Positions 30,107-41,095 of a stretch of DNA of 64,000 nucleotides are shown here, piece by piece. Source of the DNA: Diploptera punctata (lineage: Eukaryota > Arthropoda > Insecta > Blattodea > Blaberidae); contig JASPKZ010004562.1 of NCBI GenBank assembly GCA_030220185.1, forward strand, positions 40,184-104,183, written 5' to 3'. Positions within the stretch are counted from its first letter, which is position 1; each line of letters starts with the position of its first letter. Position numbers and translations under genes: made by a program. Below the pieces are notes generated by a model, which searched no databases, had not been told where the DNA came from, and saw only the letters and a list, made by a program, of their open reading frames with translations.

Positions 30107-30530
30107 ATTGTTAAGTTCCTTCTTAAACATAATAACCTTACTTTTGTTGCAGTGCAGTTACGTGACTGTTTACAAGGTAATTTAAAAAAGTAACATTGGC
30201 AATAAGGGTTTCATGGTGTGACTACGAGAGTATAAGCTTGATTTCTTTGTTCCAATAAAAGAGAAGCACTACCTTTCCATTGTCTCGGATAACCACTTGA
30301 CAGCGTATTGCATTACAGTGAATTCAAACCTGCGTCAAGTAAAAAAGAATTCTACTTAATTTCCACGTGTAAACATAACGACGCATAGTAAAATTTATTT
30401 TTAAAAAATGTGAAAATGTAGAGAAAGATATTCTCAAATTCACAACTGCTCTGTAAAATGCTTACGGATGCCACCTGTCGCATAAAAATTATGACCATGT
30501 GCAGAATATATTTAAAGAAAATTCAATGTC
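30107..30530. other. No recognisable feature
   Basis: No gene or repeat recognised between the tRNA-like composite and the 49-bp minisatellite. Confidence 0.5.
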
Positions 30531-30873
30531 AAGTCAGGCCTAGAAGGTCCTTATCTTAACACTCGCTGCTGGCCTCATCAAGTGAGGCCTAGAAGGTCCT
30601 TATCTTAACACTCGCTGCTGGCCTCATCAAGTCAGGCCTAGAAGGTCCTTATCTTAACACTCGCTGCTGGCCTCATCAAGTGAGGCCTAGAAGGTCCTTA
30701 TCTTAACACTCGCTGCTGGCCTCATCAAGTGAGGCCTAGAAGGTCCTTATCTTAACACTCGCTGCTGGCCTCATCAAGTGAGGCCTAGAAGGTCCTTATC
30801 TTAACACTCGCTGCTGGCCTCATCAAGTGAGGCCTAGAAGGTCCTTATCTTAACACTCGCTGCTGGCCTCATT
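30531..30873. repeat. 49-bp minisatellite, 7 copies
   Basis: Units start at 30531 and every 49 bases to 30825 with AAGT(C/G)AGGCCTAGAAGG and end GCTGGCCTCATC. Copies differ only at the C/G position. Each unit can pair GAGGCC with GGCCTC across most of its length. Confidence 0.97.
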
Positions 30874-30879
30874 CACATT

Positions 30880-31139
30880 CGGAGGTGGGACGATCATCAA
30901 GCCAGTATAGGGGTGACATGAAGTCATCATATCGAGTCTCTCAGCAGTTATTGCGGTTTTCTAAACCTGCAGCCGCTACTTATTGTAGCTACCCAAATCC
31001 TTCAAGATTCAGTGAAGGTGCCGGTCCCATAACAGCCGAAATTCCTTGAGAAAATTCCTTCTCCATGGGGACTAGAGCCAGCGCAACTTATAGCGCCAAG
31101 GCCTGATGGCTTGAACCGATCTCCTACGGCACGGGATTA
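30880..31139 (-). mobile_element. SINE family C, degraded copy
   Basis: On the reverse strand it has the tRNA-like start CCCGTGCCGTAGGAGATCGG and the conserved middle (GGACCGGCACC..., GTAGCTACAATAAGTAGCGG) shared with 41096-41450. It ends near the GATCATC block. It is considerably diverged. Confidence 0.65.
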
Positions 31140-31242
31140 GAATATATTACCCATGTATAAATTGAAAACGAAATTATTTTGAAAAAAAGTATTCAAATAA
31201 TTACGTTTAATTTAGGTTATTTATATTTTATTATTTAGATAT

Positions 31243-31565
31243 AGTCCACCGCTGTGGTCTCGAGGTAGCGTGCTGCCTTGTCACGCAGCGGGCCCGGGTT
31301 CCAACCCCGGTTGGGGGAGTTTTTCTGGGTGAGGTTTTTATCGGGGTTTTTCCTCACCTGTAAGACAAATGTCAGGGAAACTTTAAGGCCCAAACGGTCC
31401 CCGAAATCATATGGCCATCATCATCATCATCATCATCCTACGCCGGTGTGGAAAGCAACGGGAAGCTACCATATCTTACAATTCACTACTAAAGCTGCAA
31501 GCATAGCATGAAAATGCTATGATTGCAGTGAAAGACCTGCTCTCGGGCAGAATTACTATGGATGG
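31243..31565 (+). mobile_element. SINE family A, copy 2, with 10-bp TSD
   Basis: A full-length tRNA-derived SINE: AGTCCACCGCTGTGGTCTCG, box A GAGGTAGCGTGC, box B-like GGGTTCCAACC, GGGGTTTTTCCTCACC, a CAT run, GTGTGGAAAGCAACGGGAAG, AAGCATAGCATGAAAATGCT, and a GGATGG tail. ATTTAGATAT flanks it at 31233-31242 and 31566-31575. Pol III would transcribe it from the internal boxes and a LINE would mobilise it. Confidence 0.92.
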
Positions 31566-31719
31566 ATTTAGATATTATATTAGTAAAAAATAACATTTGT
31601 CTATTACAATTATAAGATTATTTACGTTTACGATTCGAAATTTTACTATATAAAAGCAATTCAAATAAAACAATATTTCTTAATATAGTTTAAACGTTAA
31701 AATAGAAGGTTTATTTATT

Positions 31720-31910
31720 TATATTATTTTTGGTCTGGACATCTTACCTCAATATTAATGTTGATTTGTTCTTGGACATGTTTCAAAACAATTCTGTTTT
31801 ATCGTCCAGAGTCTGGGAAAGCTGACGATACAACAGAATTGTTTTGAAACATGTTCAAGAACAAATCAACATTAATATTGAGGTAAGATGTCCAGACCAA
31901 AAATAATATA
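31720..31910. mobile_element. Foldback element with 87-bp arms
   Basis: Arms 31720-31806 and 31824-31910 are reverse complements with about one mismatch, around a 17-base loop. The ends are TATATTATTTTTGGTCTGGA and its complement. There is no coding potential. Confidence 0.85.
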
Positions 31911-33654
31911 ATTAAAATAACCTCAAAATATAACTTCCTAAAATTAAATATTAGAAGGTTTATATTACACGCAGTAGAGCAATTTAGACATTTCTTATTG
32001 ATTATATTTTTTAAGTCATTAGTGTTATAATTCAAAGCTGGATTTGAAAGGGAAGACAAATTTGGTTCAGAGGAGTCTTATTTAAGATTAAAGGACTTTA
32101 ATTCAACAAATCTACGTCACAGAATTCACGGCTTCACTTCGCTCCCGAAGAAAATTATAGTTAGGATTTTTAAGTCCTGATAATTCATGGACACCGGCCA
32201 AGTTTGAACTGGCAAACTTCAAGCAAATATCAGCATCTAGTCAACATTACCCGGATTGACTGTTTTTCTATTTTATTATTGCCTAATGTATTATTATTAT
32301 TGTTATATATTAGTTATTGTTTAATTAATTTTACTTTTAACGCTTTCTTGAGAACCAGATAGGATTACATATTTATATTTCAGGAGTATTTTAAATAATA
32401 CATTTGTTGAATCTTAACAGCAATAAACAAATTCAGTAAACAGTCACAAATATCTTTAGTTAAATTGATAGAGTTGGTAAAGAAGTCTCAATTGGCTATT
32501 CTAAAACATACAATCATAATTGGAGATCTGTGTTTGGGGCGATGCGAGATCTTGGACAATTGATAAGTTTTAAAAATGGGTTTCAATTTTTACAACAATG
32601 AGAGCAAGAACTGTTTTTGCGCGATAGTGCGTTTTGTCATACTTACAGCAATTGTGACCATGATTGGAAGTTCAACTTCTTATAACCTAAATAACTATAC
32701 TTTAATAAAATAACTATACTGTAATATTACATATTACAAAACGCGTGTGGGAACTAAAACCACTGCCCTCTATGTATACTATATACAATGTATATACAAA
32801 AAATATCCAAAAGGTAGTGTTAATATACATTATACGAAACATGTCACTGCATTTTAAATGAACTGAACTTTATTTGAAACAATATAAAACAATAAATACC
32901 TACTTGCCGATATGTTGTCACTAATATTGTCTCAAGGCCTCCTGTGGTTTCAACTAATAAACATTGCCCACACTGTTAACGTTAGTCAATTGTTTATAAT
33001 GAACGCAAATATTTCCTACAAATATGTTATTATTTTACTATTATTTTGAAAACACCATCCCGCAAAAAAATGTACAGCGCACGTTTGTGAAGTGTTTTAC
33101 AGAATCTCGGAAATTAAAAACCTCGCTATCGCTCTATTTTAAACATTTTCCTCGCTTCTGTAAAACCACTTCCCAACCTACTATTGTTGATAACTTATTT
33201 TGTGACGGTAAGGTGAGTTTGTAGAATAGTAGAGAATCGCCTCTTTAAGTGTATAAAGGTTAGATGGACAACATATTTTCTAATCATAAGATTAGAAGGG
33301 GAGGTCCAATGTGTTGGGTAACGGGATCGCCATATCTCATCTACATTTTTATATTTTTTCTTTATTTTCTCTAGCAGAAACCAAGGAGTAATTGAATGTC
33401 AAAATCCTAGGTTCCTTTCTCGTTGTGTGGTCACCATAGGCCTAAGTATTTAAAGAATGTGATAAAATATCGTGGGGTATTGTACTGCATATATCCATGG
33501 ATTTAATCGCCCTAATTTGAAACGATGTTTTGATATAAAGTTGTTAAAAATACTAAAAAAAAACTTATAAAAGTGTCACATTTATCTCTCATACAGGAAC
33601 TCGGGAATTTTAAAGTGGGGAGTTCGTAATCAGTTGTTTTCCTATTACAAAATA
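31911..33654. other. No recognisable gene
   Basis: About 1.7 kb, AT-rich. A reverse tRNA-like trace (CCAAGTTTGAACTGGC) is near 32200-32220. The frame at 33024-33224 has no known motif. Confidence 0.5.
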
Positions 33655-34203
33655 CCCTTTTATATTCTTTGATCCAAACCTTAGTGATACCGCATTTTGA
33701 CTACTGTGACGTTCTACTAACTGACATAAGTGATGGATTGTCGGACAAACTGCAGCGTGTCCATAATATGTGTATCAGATTCATATTTAATGTTCGAAAA
33801 TACGATCACATTTCTCCATTATTCCACGAATTGTCATGGCTACATCTAAAAGAGAGAAGAAAATCGCACTGTTTAATTCTCTTATTTAAGATCCTACATA
33901 CCTCGATTCCCAATTATTTATCATCCCGTTTCCAGTATCTATCCTCAAACCATAACTTAAACACAATATCACAACATAGTCTATTGCTTAATATACCGCA
34001 ACATAGGACATCACATCACTCCATGTCATATACCATCTTCACTTCTCGCAACTGGAATTCCCTACCACAAGAAATAAGGGGCTGCCAGACATTGGCATCT
34101 TTTAAAAGAAATCTAAATTTATATTTGCTCTAACCTCGACTTCATTATTACCCAGTGTAAGGTATATATTAATTGGTGTTTCTCGTATAATTTATCATAT
34201 TTA

Positions 34204-34242
<39 letters not shown>

Positions 34243-34440
34243 CGTATCATTACTGTTGTTGCCCTATAAAATGTTGTTTGTACATGAAATTTACATTGCT
34301 ACATTTATTGTATCTTTAACTGTTTGTAATTAGTATAGTGTATATCTATATTTGTCAAATATTTATTTGTATTTGTACTGGTTGAGTGGAAGAAGGGCCT
34401 TATGGCCTTAACTCTGCCAGAATAAATAAAGTATTATTAT
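33655..34440 (+). pseudogene. Jockey/CR1-type LINE, 3' end with C-terminal coding region
   Basis: An open frame of 154 codons (33669-34133) encodes the protein C-terminus beyond the RT catalytic domain. It has PHFDYCDV, LQRVHNMCIRFIFNVRKYDH, SPLFHELSWL, NWNSLPQEIRGC and FKRNLNLYLL, the thumb/C-terminal pattern of jockey, CR1 and related LINEs. The 3' UTR has an ATT run at 34200-34241, GGCCTTATGGCCTTAAC and ends CCAGAATAAATAAAG with an AT-rich tail. The copy is 5'-truncated. A shorter copy is at 12719-13113 and a distant relative on the other strand at 46775-47825. Confidence 0.85.
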
Positions 34441-34991
34441 ATTATATATTATTATATATTATTATATATTATTATATATATTATATTATATATCATCTTT
34501 GTTGTTTACCTGGCACATCCTGCATATTTTTGACTGGAAATATACACATTTCAGAGAAGGAATTCTACAGAATCAAAGTTCGGTACTTAGAGTCATGTGT
34601 GAACATGGAACGTTAAGCTCGGATTATTTAGTCCAGTGTTACAAAGCTTAATAAGTTAATCTTTTGATATCGCTAAGAGCAACTTACGGTCGCTTGAAGA
34701 AGCACAATGCGATAGAGTAGAATTAACGTAATAGGAGTCAAGCGCGATTCTTGTAATAGTGTTAGGTTCATTCCTTGTTTCCTGATGCGACTTAAACATG
34801 AAACTGTTACAAATCTGATTACGGCACTCTTGTCTTATCATGCAATGCCTCCTTGTTCATAAAATAGAAAGAATCCGCAAAGGAAAGTGCTCTAGAATAC
34901 CTGACTGTAGAGTCAGCAATGATTTGTTATTATAACCAAAATTCGCATTACAATCGACAATAGAAAGAACAAGGGAACTATTGCGACTTGC
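34441..34991. other. AT-rich tail and unannotated sequence
   Basis: It begins with an ATTATAT repeat continuing the LINE tail to about 34495. The rest has no recognised feature. Confidence 0.5.
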
Positions 34992-35002
34992 ATGGCGCTC
35001 GT

Positions 35003-35297
35003 CGTAGTGTAGTGGTTAAGGCACTGAGCTACAAGCTGGAGGGTCGAGGGTTCAAGTCCCGTTGGGGTCAGGATTTTTAAACTGACCCAAACCCTCTGGC
35101 GGCACTATGGCCCTGGGTTCGACTCAGCCTCTAACAAAAATGAGTACCAGACACTTGTTCTGGGGTAAAGGCGGCCGTCACGCAGGGCTGACAACCCGGC
35201 TGACATAAAGTGCCGATTGTCTAGAAAAAGTGGGAGCCTTAACCTCCTACTACCCCAAGGGCCTCCGGGCCTGTTGTGGGATCACTTTACTTTACTT
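35003..35297 (+). mobile_element. tRNA-derived SINE (family B) with 11-bp TSD
   Basis: The head CGTAGTGTAGTGGTTAAGGC (box A) and GAGGGTTCAAGTCCCGTTGG (box B) are tRNA-like. The body includes GGTAAAGGCGGCCGTCACGC and a GCCTCCGGGCCTG segment. The tail is TTTAC units. ATGGCGCTCGT flanks it exactly (34992-35002 and 35298-35308). It is the only copy of this family in the window. Confidence 0.92.
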
Positions 35298-35435
35298 ATG
35301 GCGCTCGTTCTTTGTTTTGTTTTGATACAACAGGGGTTTTCTTATTGGTGGCTCTTTTTTTTTACACTGTGGTTAGATGTAATGTTAATGTCAATTCGGT
35401 CAACACTTGGATGATTATATCACTTACATGTGTAC

Positions 35436-35880
35436 TCACTAACTAACTCACTGGCACTATCGAACTCGTAGGTTCATGGCCGTGTGGACATAAGCTCTCC
35501 ATATATCCATATCCTGAGCTAATGTTCAATCATATCCTGTATAATCTACTTCCCTCAAATCATAGTTAATGTTATTCTCCCACCTCATTATTGGTCTACC
35601 AAACTGAGCGTTTTCCCCTCTGGTTTTCCTACAAGAAACTTCCATGCACGGCTTTCATTCTCCATTCGTGCCACATGTCCTACCCATCGCAGTCTACGAG
35701 ACTTAACTGTTCTTATTATATTTGGCTTCCTATAAAGACCATGTAGTTCACTGTTAAGAGTCATCTCCATTCATCTCTCTGTTCATCTTTCTTTGTTCCA
35801 AAAATGTACTTTAGAACTTTATTCTCAAATACTCGTAATCTCGTTTCCTCCCTTAAAGTAGCAGTACATGTTTCGCATGG
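35436..35880 (-). pseudogene. RTE-like LINE 3' fragment (copy C) with 12-bp TSD
   Basis: A reverse-strand 3' end: tail CACTAACTAACTCACTGGCA on the left, then the GRPxxRW-like, RRLRWVGHVARMENESRAWK and SELHGLYRKPNIIRTVKS segments (reverse frame 35588-35770), and a 5' truncation in the TLREET-like segment. TTACATGTGTAC flanks it at 35424-35435 and 35881-35892. The coding part carries frameshifts. Confidence 0.93.
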
Positions 35881-36126
35881 TTACATGTGTACATTTCTCT
35901 TAAATAACTAGGTACAATACATGAGAAACGGATATATCATGTTTGGGATTCCACATAATTCTGCATTTCAGCTTAGACATAGTTCACGGTAAACCAAGTG
36001 CACAAATATTTTACTGCTATTGTTTGAACTTGATTGTCGTAAAATACATCCATTGCGTTTTTCTTTTTAGATTTTTTTAATGGAGAGGTCTGCTTTATTA
36101 GTTTTTAATACCAATCGAAGCAGCTA

Positions 36127-36134
36127 CTAACTAA

Positions 36135-36183
<49 letters not shown>

Positions 36184-36288
36184 TGACTGACTGACTGACT
36201 GACTGACTGACACTATCGCACCCGTAAGTTGATGGCCGCGCGGACATAAGCTCTCTATACATCCCTATCCTGAGTTAATGCTTTGCAG
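36127..36288 (-). mobile_element. RTE-like LINE 3' stub (copy D) with expanded tetranucleotide tail
   Basis: Only about 80 bases of the element end remain (CACTATCGCACCCGTAAG to CTATCCTGAGTTAATG). The tail expanded into about 12 CTGG units (36131-36180) followed by seven CTGA units (36179-36210). This is a microsatellite born from a retrotransposon tail. Confidence 0.85.
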
Positions 36289-36293
36289 TCATA

Positions 36294-36405
36294 CTTACTT
36301 ACTCACTGGCACTATCGAACCCGTAGGTTCATGGCTGTGCGGACATAAGCTCTCCATATATCCCTATCCTGAAGCTTTCCAATCATCCCCTGTATAATAT
36401 ATTAA
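36294..36405 (-). mobile_element. RTE-like LINE 3' stub (copy E)
   Basis: CTTACTTACTCACTGGCACT through the GTTCATGGCTGTGCGGACAT and CCCTATCCTGAAG segments; the last 110 bases of the element, reverse strand, lying just after copy D in the same orientation. Confidence 0.85.
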
Positions 36406-37165
36406 CTTCAGATCGTTTTATTCTCTCATTACCAAAATAAAACCTGACTGAATCGCAGCAGTTGGTCTTTTAAATCACGAGTCCATTTCAAGGGGAATGA
36501 TTTTAGTTCCTTTAAACCAGATAAAAATGACATTATAATAAAATAATAACACCACTACAGTTTGAAATGTATCATCTGAGAATTTTGCCAGAATTAGGTA
36601 CTTGTAACACTTTTTATTGGGTTTGTAATAACGAATGGGCAAACCGAAACTCTAGAATTTAGGGACGGCGTAAGTGGCCAAAAGGCCTGCGAAATAATCG
36701 CTGATATTTGTTATAAGAGAGGGAAAATGAATTAAAAATATATATAAGTATTTAATATTTTTGGCACACAACTTCTTAAAATAAATTAAACCTCTTTTTA
36801 ACCGATAGCGAAAATAAGTTTGTAGGCTATACTTTGTCACGTGGTTTCTCTAACTGTTAATCAAATAACTTTTATTTTTATAGAGGTTTATAATTAATCT
36901 AAAATACCATATGTTTAATTCATGTTTACGGGTTTTAAATTCAAGTTAGCAGGAACTTAAGGTCGGTAAAATAGCATTGCTCGAAACAGCAGAATTTAAG
37001 TTTTAGAGCATTTTTTTCAAATGACCGGCCAACAAAATGAAAGTGGGAAGCATTTTTTCATGCTAGTCTGTCATTAGGACTAAATACATTATTTGTCAGT
37101 TGGGACATTCAAAAATCTTATCGTAATTTAAAATGGACAGGTCTGGTTCCCAAAAGTAATATATT
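36406..37165. other. No recognisable feature
   Basis: AT-rich sequence; no supported gene. Confidence 0.5.
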
Positions 37166-38155
37166 CTCAACTAGCTAACAACCGGCGTGCGCTTCCACAC
37201 CTAAATAGATGAAAATTAATGTGCTTTTATGTTCAGTTGAATAAGTAAAAGAAAAAAAAATATATACATGAAAATGTATGTGCTTTTATGTTTAGTTGAA
37301 TAAATAAAAGAAAAATTAACTATACATTTATATTATTATGGAATATTATGGAATCTACTTATCCCAATCTTCTTTACATAAATGTGCTGAAATACGAAAA
37401 TTAATGTGCTTTTATGTTCAGTTGAATAAGTGAGACGAGAAATTTATATCGTAATTATTTTTAGATACTCTGTGCTGTTTGCCCAGCGTTGTCCGGATCT
37501 ACTCATACAGATCTTCTTGGCATAAATGAGCTGAAAGACGAAACTTAATGTATTACTTATGATTAGTTGAATAAGCAAAGTGAAAAATAATTATAAATGT
37601 ATATCGTAATTATTTTAAGATTCCCCGTGCTGATTATCCGGTGTTCCCGGGAATCTACTTATCTCGATCTTGGCATAAATGAGCTAAAAGACAAAATTCG
37701 TTATTGTGAGTTATCCGTAAAAGAATGCTATGTGCTGCTATGCTTGCACAGGAATCTACCTAGGTCCTACTTGTCTCGATCTTCATGTCTTCAATGAAAG
37801 ACAAAAATGGTTATTCGCGAGTTATCCTTAAGAGATAAACATATGCTGTCGCGGACTTTTTTGTAGAGCTTTTTGAAATATTCAATTCTGTGTACATTAA
37901 TTTTGTGTACTTGTTATGGTTTAGGCAGCGTAAGTCATTTAAGCGTCCGAAGAGCTACTTTTTTCACGTTTTCGACTAAAAGGGCGATTTTTAAGTATGT
38001 AGGAGTTGAGTGTCACAACTCTCTTATAGCCTATGTTCATCCCGGGAATTTCCTGAACATTTTGCAAAAAGCCACACCACAATCGGATCAACGGTACGGC
38101 TGCGCATAAAGTACGAACAAACAAACAAACATTTATTTTTATATATTAGATTAAA
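37166..38155 (+). mobile_element. Unclassified repeat with internal ~170-bp periodicity
   Basis: It starts near CTAGCTAACAACCGGCGTGC and ends ACAAACAAACAAACATTTATTTTTATATATTAG. In between, ATGTGCTTTTATGTTCAGTT, GGAATCTACTTATC and GGCATAAATGAGCTGAAAGA recur three to five times with divergence. The boundaries resemble dispersed insect repeats with a GC-rich start and an ACAA-rich end, but I cannot assign a class. There are no coding motifs. Confidence 0.5.
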
Positions 38156-38670
38156 CAAACACTATAGATCTGTTATAAAGAATAGCGTAGCTTTCAAATC
38201 CATAGCCTCTGCTATAAGTAACAGGTGCATCTAACTCTTCTCTTTTCTTCAGGAGGAATATAAAACAATTAGCCTTGGATTTTCTGTGTGAAAATTAATT
38301 CTACTCTATATGATTTCAACTAATTGTAACTATCCGCCTATAACTGTGTATCTGAAGTTGAGAAAAGTAGAAATTCTTCCAAGTCTTCTGTATGAAGCAG
38401 AACGTCAGTAAAGTGTGATAGACAGTAATTAGGATTAACTATATTCTAGTGGAACTTGGAAGGGAATATTTCTTGCCTTTAAGATAGATGAAATGAGGAC
38501 CAAGAATGCGAAATCCGAAAATAGCTTGCAGAGATTAGAGAAGTGCTTTTATCCATTAATAGCAAGACAATGTGTGAGGAAGGCAAGATGAGGGAATTTG
38601 TGAAATTTCCTTGGTGTTGATTTTGTTTGTGAATTGTTCGTTAAAATATAGATTATCATCTCCGCATTAA
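38156..38670. other. No recognisable feature
   Basis: AT-rich sequence; nothing supported. Confidence 0.5.
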
Positions 38671-38682
38671 GGTTGTTACATC

Positions 38683-39034
38683 CATCCATCCATCCATAGT
38701 AATTCTGCCCAAAGGCAGGTCTTTCACTGCAATCATAGCATTTTTCATGCTATGCTTTGCAGCTTTACTAGGGAATTTTAGGTGTGGTAGCTTCCCGTTG
38801 CTTTCCACACCGATGAAGGATGATGATGATGATAAGATGAATATAAATGATGACGATTGCGATGGCCATATGATTTCGGGGACCGTTTGGGCCTTAAAGT
38901 TTTCCTGACATTTGTCTTACAGGTGAGGAAAAACCCCATAAAAACCTCACCCAGAACAACTGTCCCAAGCGGGGATCGAACCCGGGCCCGCTGCGTGACA
39001 AGGCAGTACGCTACCTGAGATCACAGCGGTGGAC
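38683..39034 (-). mobile_element. SINE family A, copy 3, with 12-bp TSD
   Basis: Reverse orientation: CATC tail units at the left, then the conserved GCTATGCTTTGCAGC end, GAT microsatellite, AGGTGAGGAAAAACCCC, the tRNA-like head (GGATCGAACCCGGGCCCGC; box B) and CACAGCGGTGGAC. GGTTGTTACATC flanks it at 38671-38682 and 39035-39046. Confidence 0.93.
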
Positions 39035-39046
39035 GGTTGTTACATC

Positions 39047-39339
39047 TGTATGAAAAATTTACAAAGCCATTTTTTTAATACAACAACAATTTAATAGAAC
39101 ATAGGGCTCTATTATTATATTATGTAAGCTTATATTTGTATTACCTTCTTTCTTCATATTAATTTGACCTCTCCCTTTGTAGATACTTTTACATGTCTGA
39201 CGTCACCTCTTCCTTACATGGACACGACTTGTCGCGACAGGGATTTTCTTAAACTCTAGATTACACATACTTTTTTGACCACGCAAAGACATGGAGGACT
39301 CCGTAGATGAGTGATCAAGCTCAATACTAAGGCCACCTC
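39047..39339. other. No recognisable feature
   Basis: AT-rich sequence between two SINE-like elements. Confidence 0.45.
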
Positions 39340-39505
39340 CGTTACAAGATGAACATTTAAGACAAAACACATCATTCGCTCATATATTCATACTAAACAA
39401 GGAGAAAAAAGTCTCTGCCAGGAAACTTGTCCCTACCGGAAATCGAATCCGGGCCCGCTGCTTCCGAGGCGACGATGTTATCACAAACCCCCTCGGTGGA
39501 CTATT
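39340..39505 (-). mobile_element. Degraded mix: MITE-arm relative and tRNA-like SINE head
   Basis: 39345-39400 resembles part of the arm of the MITE at 23431-24032 (GAACATTTA..., TTCATACT.AACAA). 39430-39505 on the reverse strand has a tRNA-like head (GAATCCGGGCCCGCTGCTTC, CCTCGGTGGACTA) related to, but different from, SINE family A. Both are fragmentary. Confidence 0.45.
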
Positions 39506-39511
39506 TATTAA

Positions 39512-39705
39512 CTGATCTTGAAGAAGATTTCCGGGCTGTAGGCCGTGGTCTTGAGGCTTGAAGTTGTCTGAGACAACCCTTGACGATGCCAGACGCAGTC
39601 TCTGGCGAAACGTCGGGGAGCTTCAAGCCTCAAGACCACGGCCTACAGCCCGAAAATCTTCTTCAAGATCTTCATAGCAACTCCGGCCGTGAAAGCCTAA
39701 GTCAA
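39512..39705 (+). mobile_element. PLE-derived foldback (subfamily 2) with 10-bp TSD
   Basis: GATTTCCGGGCTGTAGGCCG and CGGCCTACAGCCCGAAAATC are the inverted arms. A single ribozyme-like motif lies between them at 39577-39617. The right end alone carries ACTCCGGCCGTGAAAGCCTA. TATTTATTAA flanks it at 39502-39511 and 39706-39715. At 194 bp it is the shortest member. Confidence 0.85.
39577..39617 (+). ncRNA. Hammerhead-like motif
   Basis: CCC-TTGACGA-T-GCCAGA, loop CGCAGTC, TCTGGC-GAAACGTC-GGG. Helix II has six perfect pairs (39588-39593 with 39601-39606) and helix I has three (CCC with GGG). The first core base is T instead of C. Confidence 0.55.
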
Positions 39706-39715
39706 TATTTATTAA

Positions 39716-39961
39716 TTGTTAATAAACTCGTTATTAATTATTTTTAGTCAAACCACTGAAGTTCTCTGAATATAAATGTAAATAGGCCCTATTACCTGCT
39801 CTCTATAAATATGTGACAAAACATTTAATAATGGAATTACTATATAGTTGCACATAACAAATATTATGATTGTCTTATCTAGTGTTAATTTAGTAATTAT
39901 ACGAAAGAAGCAGGATGTAGAGCATTTTCCACTAAACTGATTTTTACATTTGGAACCAATT
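39716..39961. other. No recognisable feature
   Basis: AT-rich sequence. Confidence 0.45.
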
Positions 39962-40024
39962 ACTAAGTCACTGGTACTATGGAACCTCTAGGTTCATGGC
40001 CGCGCGGACATAAGCTCACCATAA
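39962..40024 (-). mobile_element. RTE-like LINE 3' stub (copy F)
   Basis: AAGTCACTGGTACTATGGAA to GCGCGGACATAAGCTCACCA is the last roughly 60 bases of the RTE-like element in reverse orientation. Confidence 0.8.
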
Positions 40025-40327
40025 CGATGGTTGTATACAGGACGGGAAATGAGTGATTTGAGTATCACAGGTCTTGCATCTGTAGTCACGCTAGTAGAAT
40101 ATCTGACGGCAACATTCCAGTGCTTCGAAGAAAGTATTTTGCAACTTACAAAATGGCTGCTTTCATAATATTTTCAGGTATTAAGTCGAATGGCACAGAG
40201 AAAAAACTTATAGTAGATCCATGACCTTGAACTGTGTTTATAAAGTTAAATGCAGGCTTTCACGTCCGGTAATTTTAATGTTGAGTGATTCCGGGTTATG
40301 TGGCCGTGGTCCATTACTGGTGTTCCT

Positions 40328-40371
40328 ACCAGACGTTTCTCCTTCATTTGCGGAGGACATCTTCAGTGGTG
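40328..40371 (-). ncRNA. Hammerhead-like motif, left arm
   Basis: The minus strand reads ACCA-CTGAAGA-T-GTCCTC...GAAGGA-GAAACGTC-TGGT. Helix I is four pairs (ACCA with TGGT). Helix II has mismatches. Confidence 0.5.
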
Positions 40372-40418
40372 AGTACTGAGGCTGAGCCTCCGACTAGGAA
40401 ACACACTTAGAAGTACTC

Positions 40419-40461
40419 GCCACTGAAGATGCCCTCCGCAGATGAGGGAGAAACATCTGGT
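40419..40461 (+). ncRNA. Hammerhead-like motif, right arm
   Basis: GCCA-CTGAAGA-T-GCCCTC...GAGGGA-GAAACATC-TGGT. The GTC triplet is changed to ATC and one helix II pair is lost, so this copy is probably inactive. Confidence 0.45.
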
Positions 40462-40526
40462 AGGAACACCAGTAATGGACCACGGCTACAACCCGGAATC
40501 ACTCAACATTATGTGTTTATAAAGTT

Positions 40527-41084
40527 TTATGTTTAAGATGGGTAGACTTTATATTGGGATATATCTAAATTGCAATCTTAGTTGTTGCATTAAGGGCTGC
40601 TATACGTCACTTTGTCCTTTAAATCTTAGAAAATGTACTTTTAGTTGTACAACATAATTATGCCAAAATCGGAAGCCAAATAAACTTGTGAAACCAGTTC
40701 ACACATGTAAATGACAGTGTTTAAATGCGGAATCTGAAGACATTTAATACTCCATTTCGACAAAAAAAAGTGACTTCTGGTTCCTTTACTCTACCCTTCA
40801 AATAATTTTCTTTCCTTCATATTTATTCTTTAAATTTATCCATTAATTGGTAGCTCTATTTCCATTATTCTTTCATTCAACTAGTAGGAGCACAGAGTTT
40901 TATAAGGCCAATACCATAAGAATTTTTAGCTTACCGATAATTATTCACAACAGAGCGCAGTGATTGGTTATAATTAAAATACAATTTAGCAAATACTGAT
41001 CTATGAGTGGACATTTCAATACCCAGAATATTAATAAAATGGAAATAAGTTATGTATTTTCTTTAGGCCTAATATTATATAATT
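40527..41084. other. No recognisable feature
   Basis: No gene supported; sequence up to the SINE target site. Confidence 0.5.
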
Positions 41085-41095
41085 GGATATATTAG

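Larger units (their letters stand above)
40248..40511. mobile_element. PLE-derived foldback (subfamily 1) with 15-bp TSD
   Basis: Left end AAATGCAGGCTTTCACGTCC and right end GGAATCACTCAACATTA. The arms share GACCACGGC, GTTCCTACCAGACGTTTC and CATCTTCAGTGG in opposite directions, meeting near 40385-40400. TGTGTTTATAAAGTT flanks it at 40233-40247 and 40512-40526. Only the left end has the CCGG.CGTGAAAGCCTGCATT terminus (on the minus strand), so the pair of arms is asymmetric in the same way as the large PLE pair. Confidence 0.9.
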
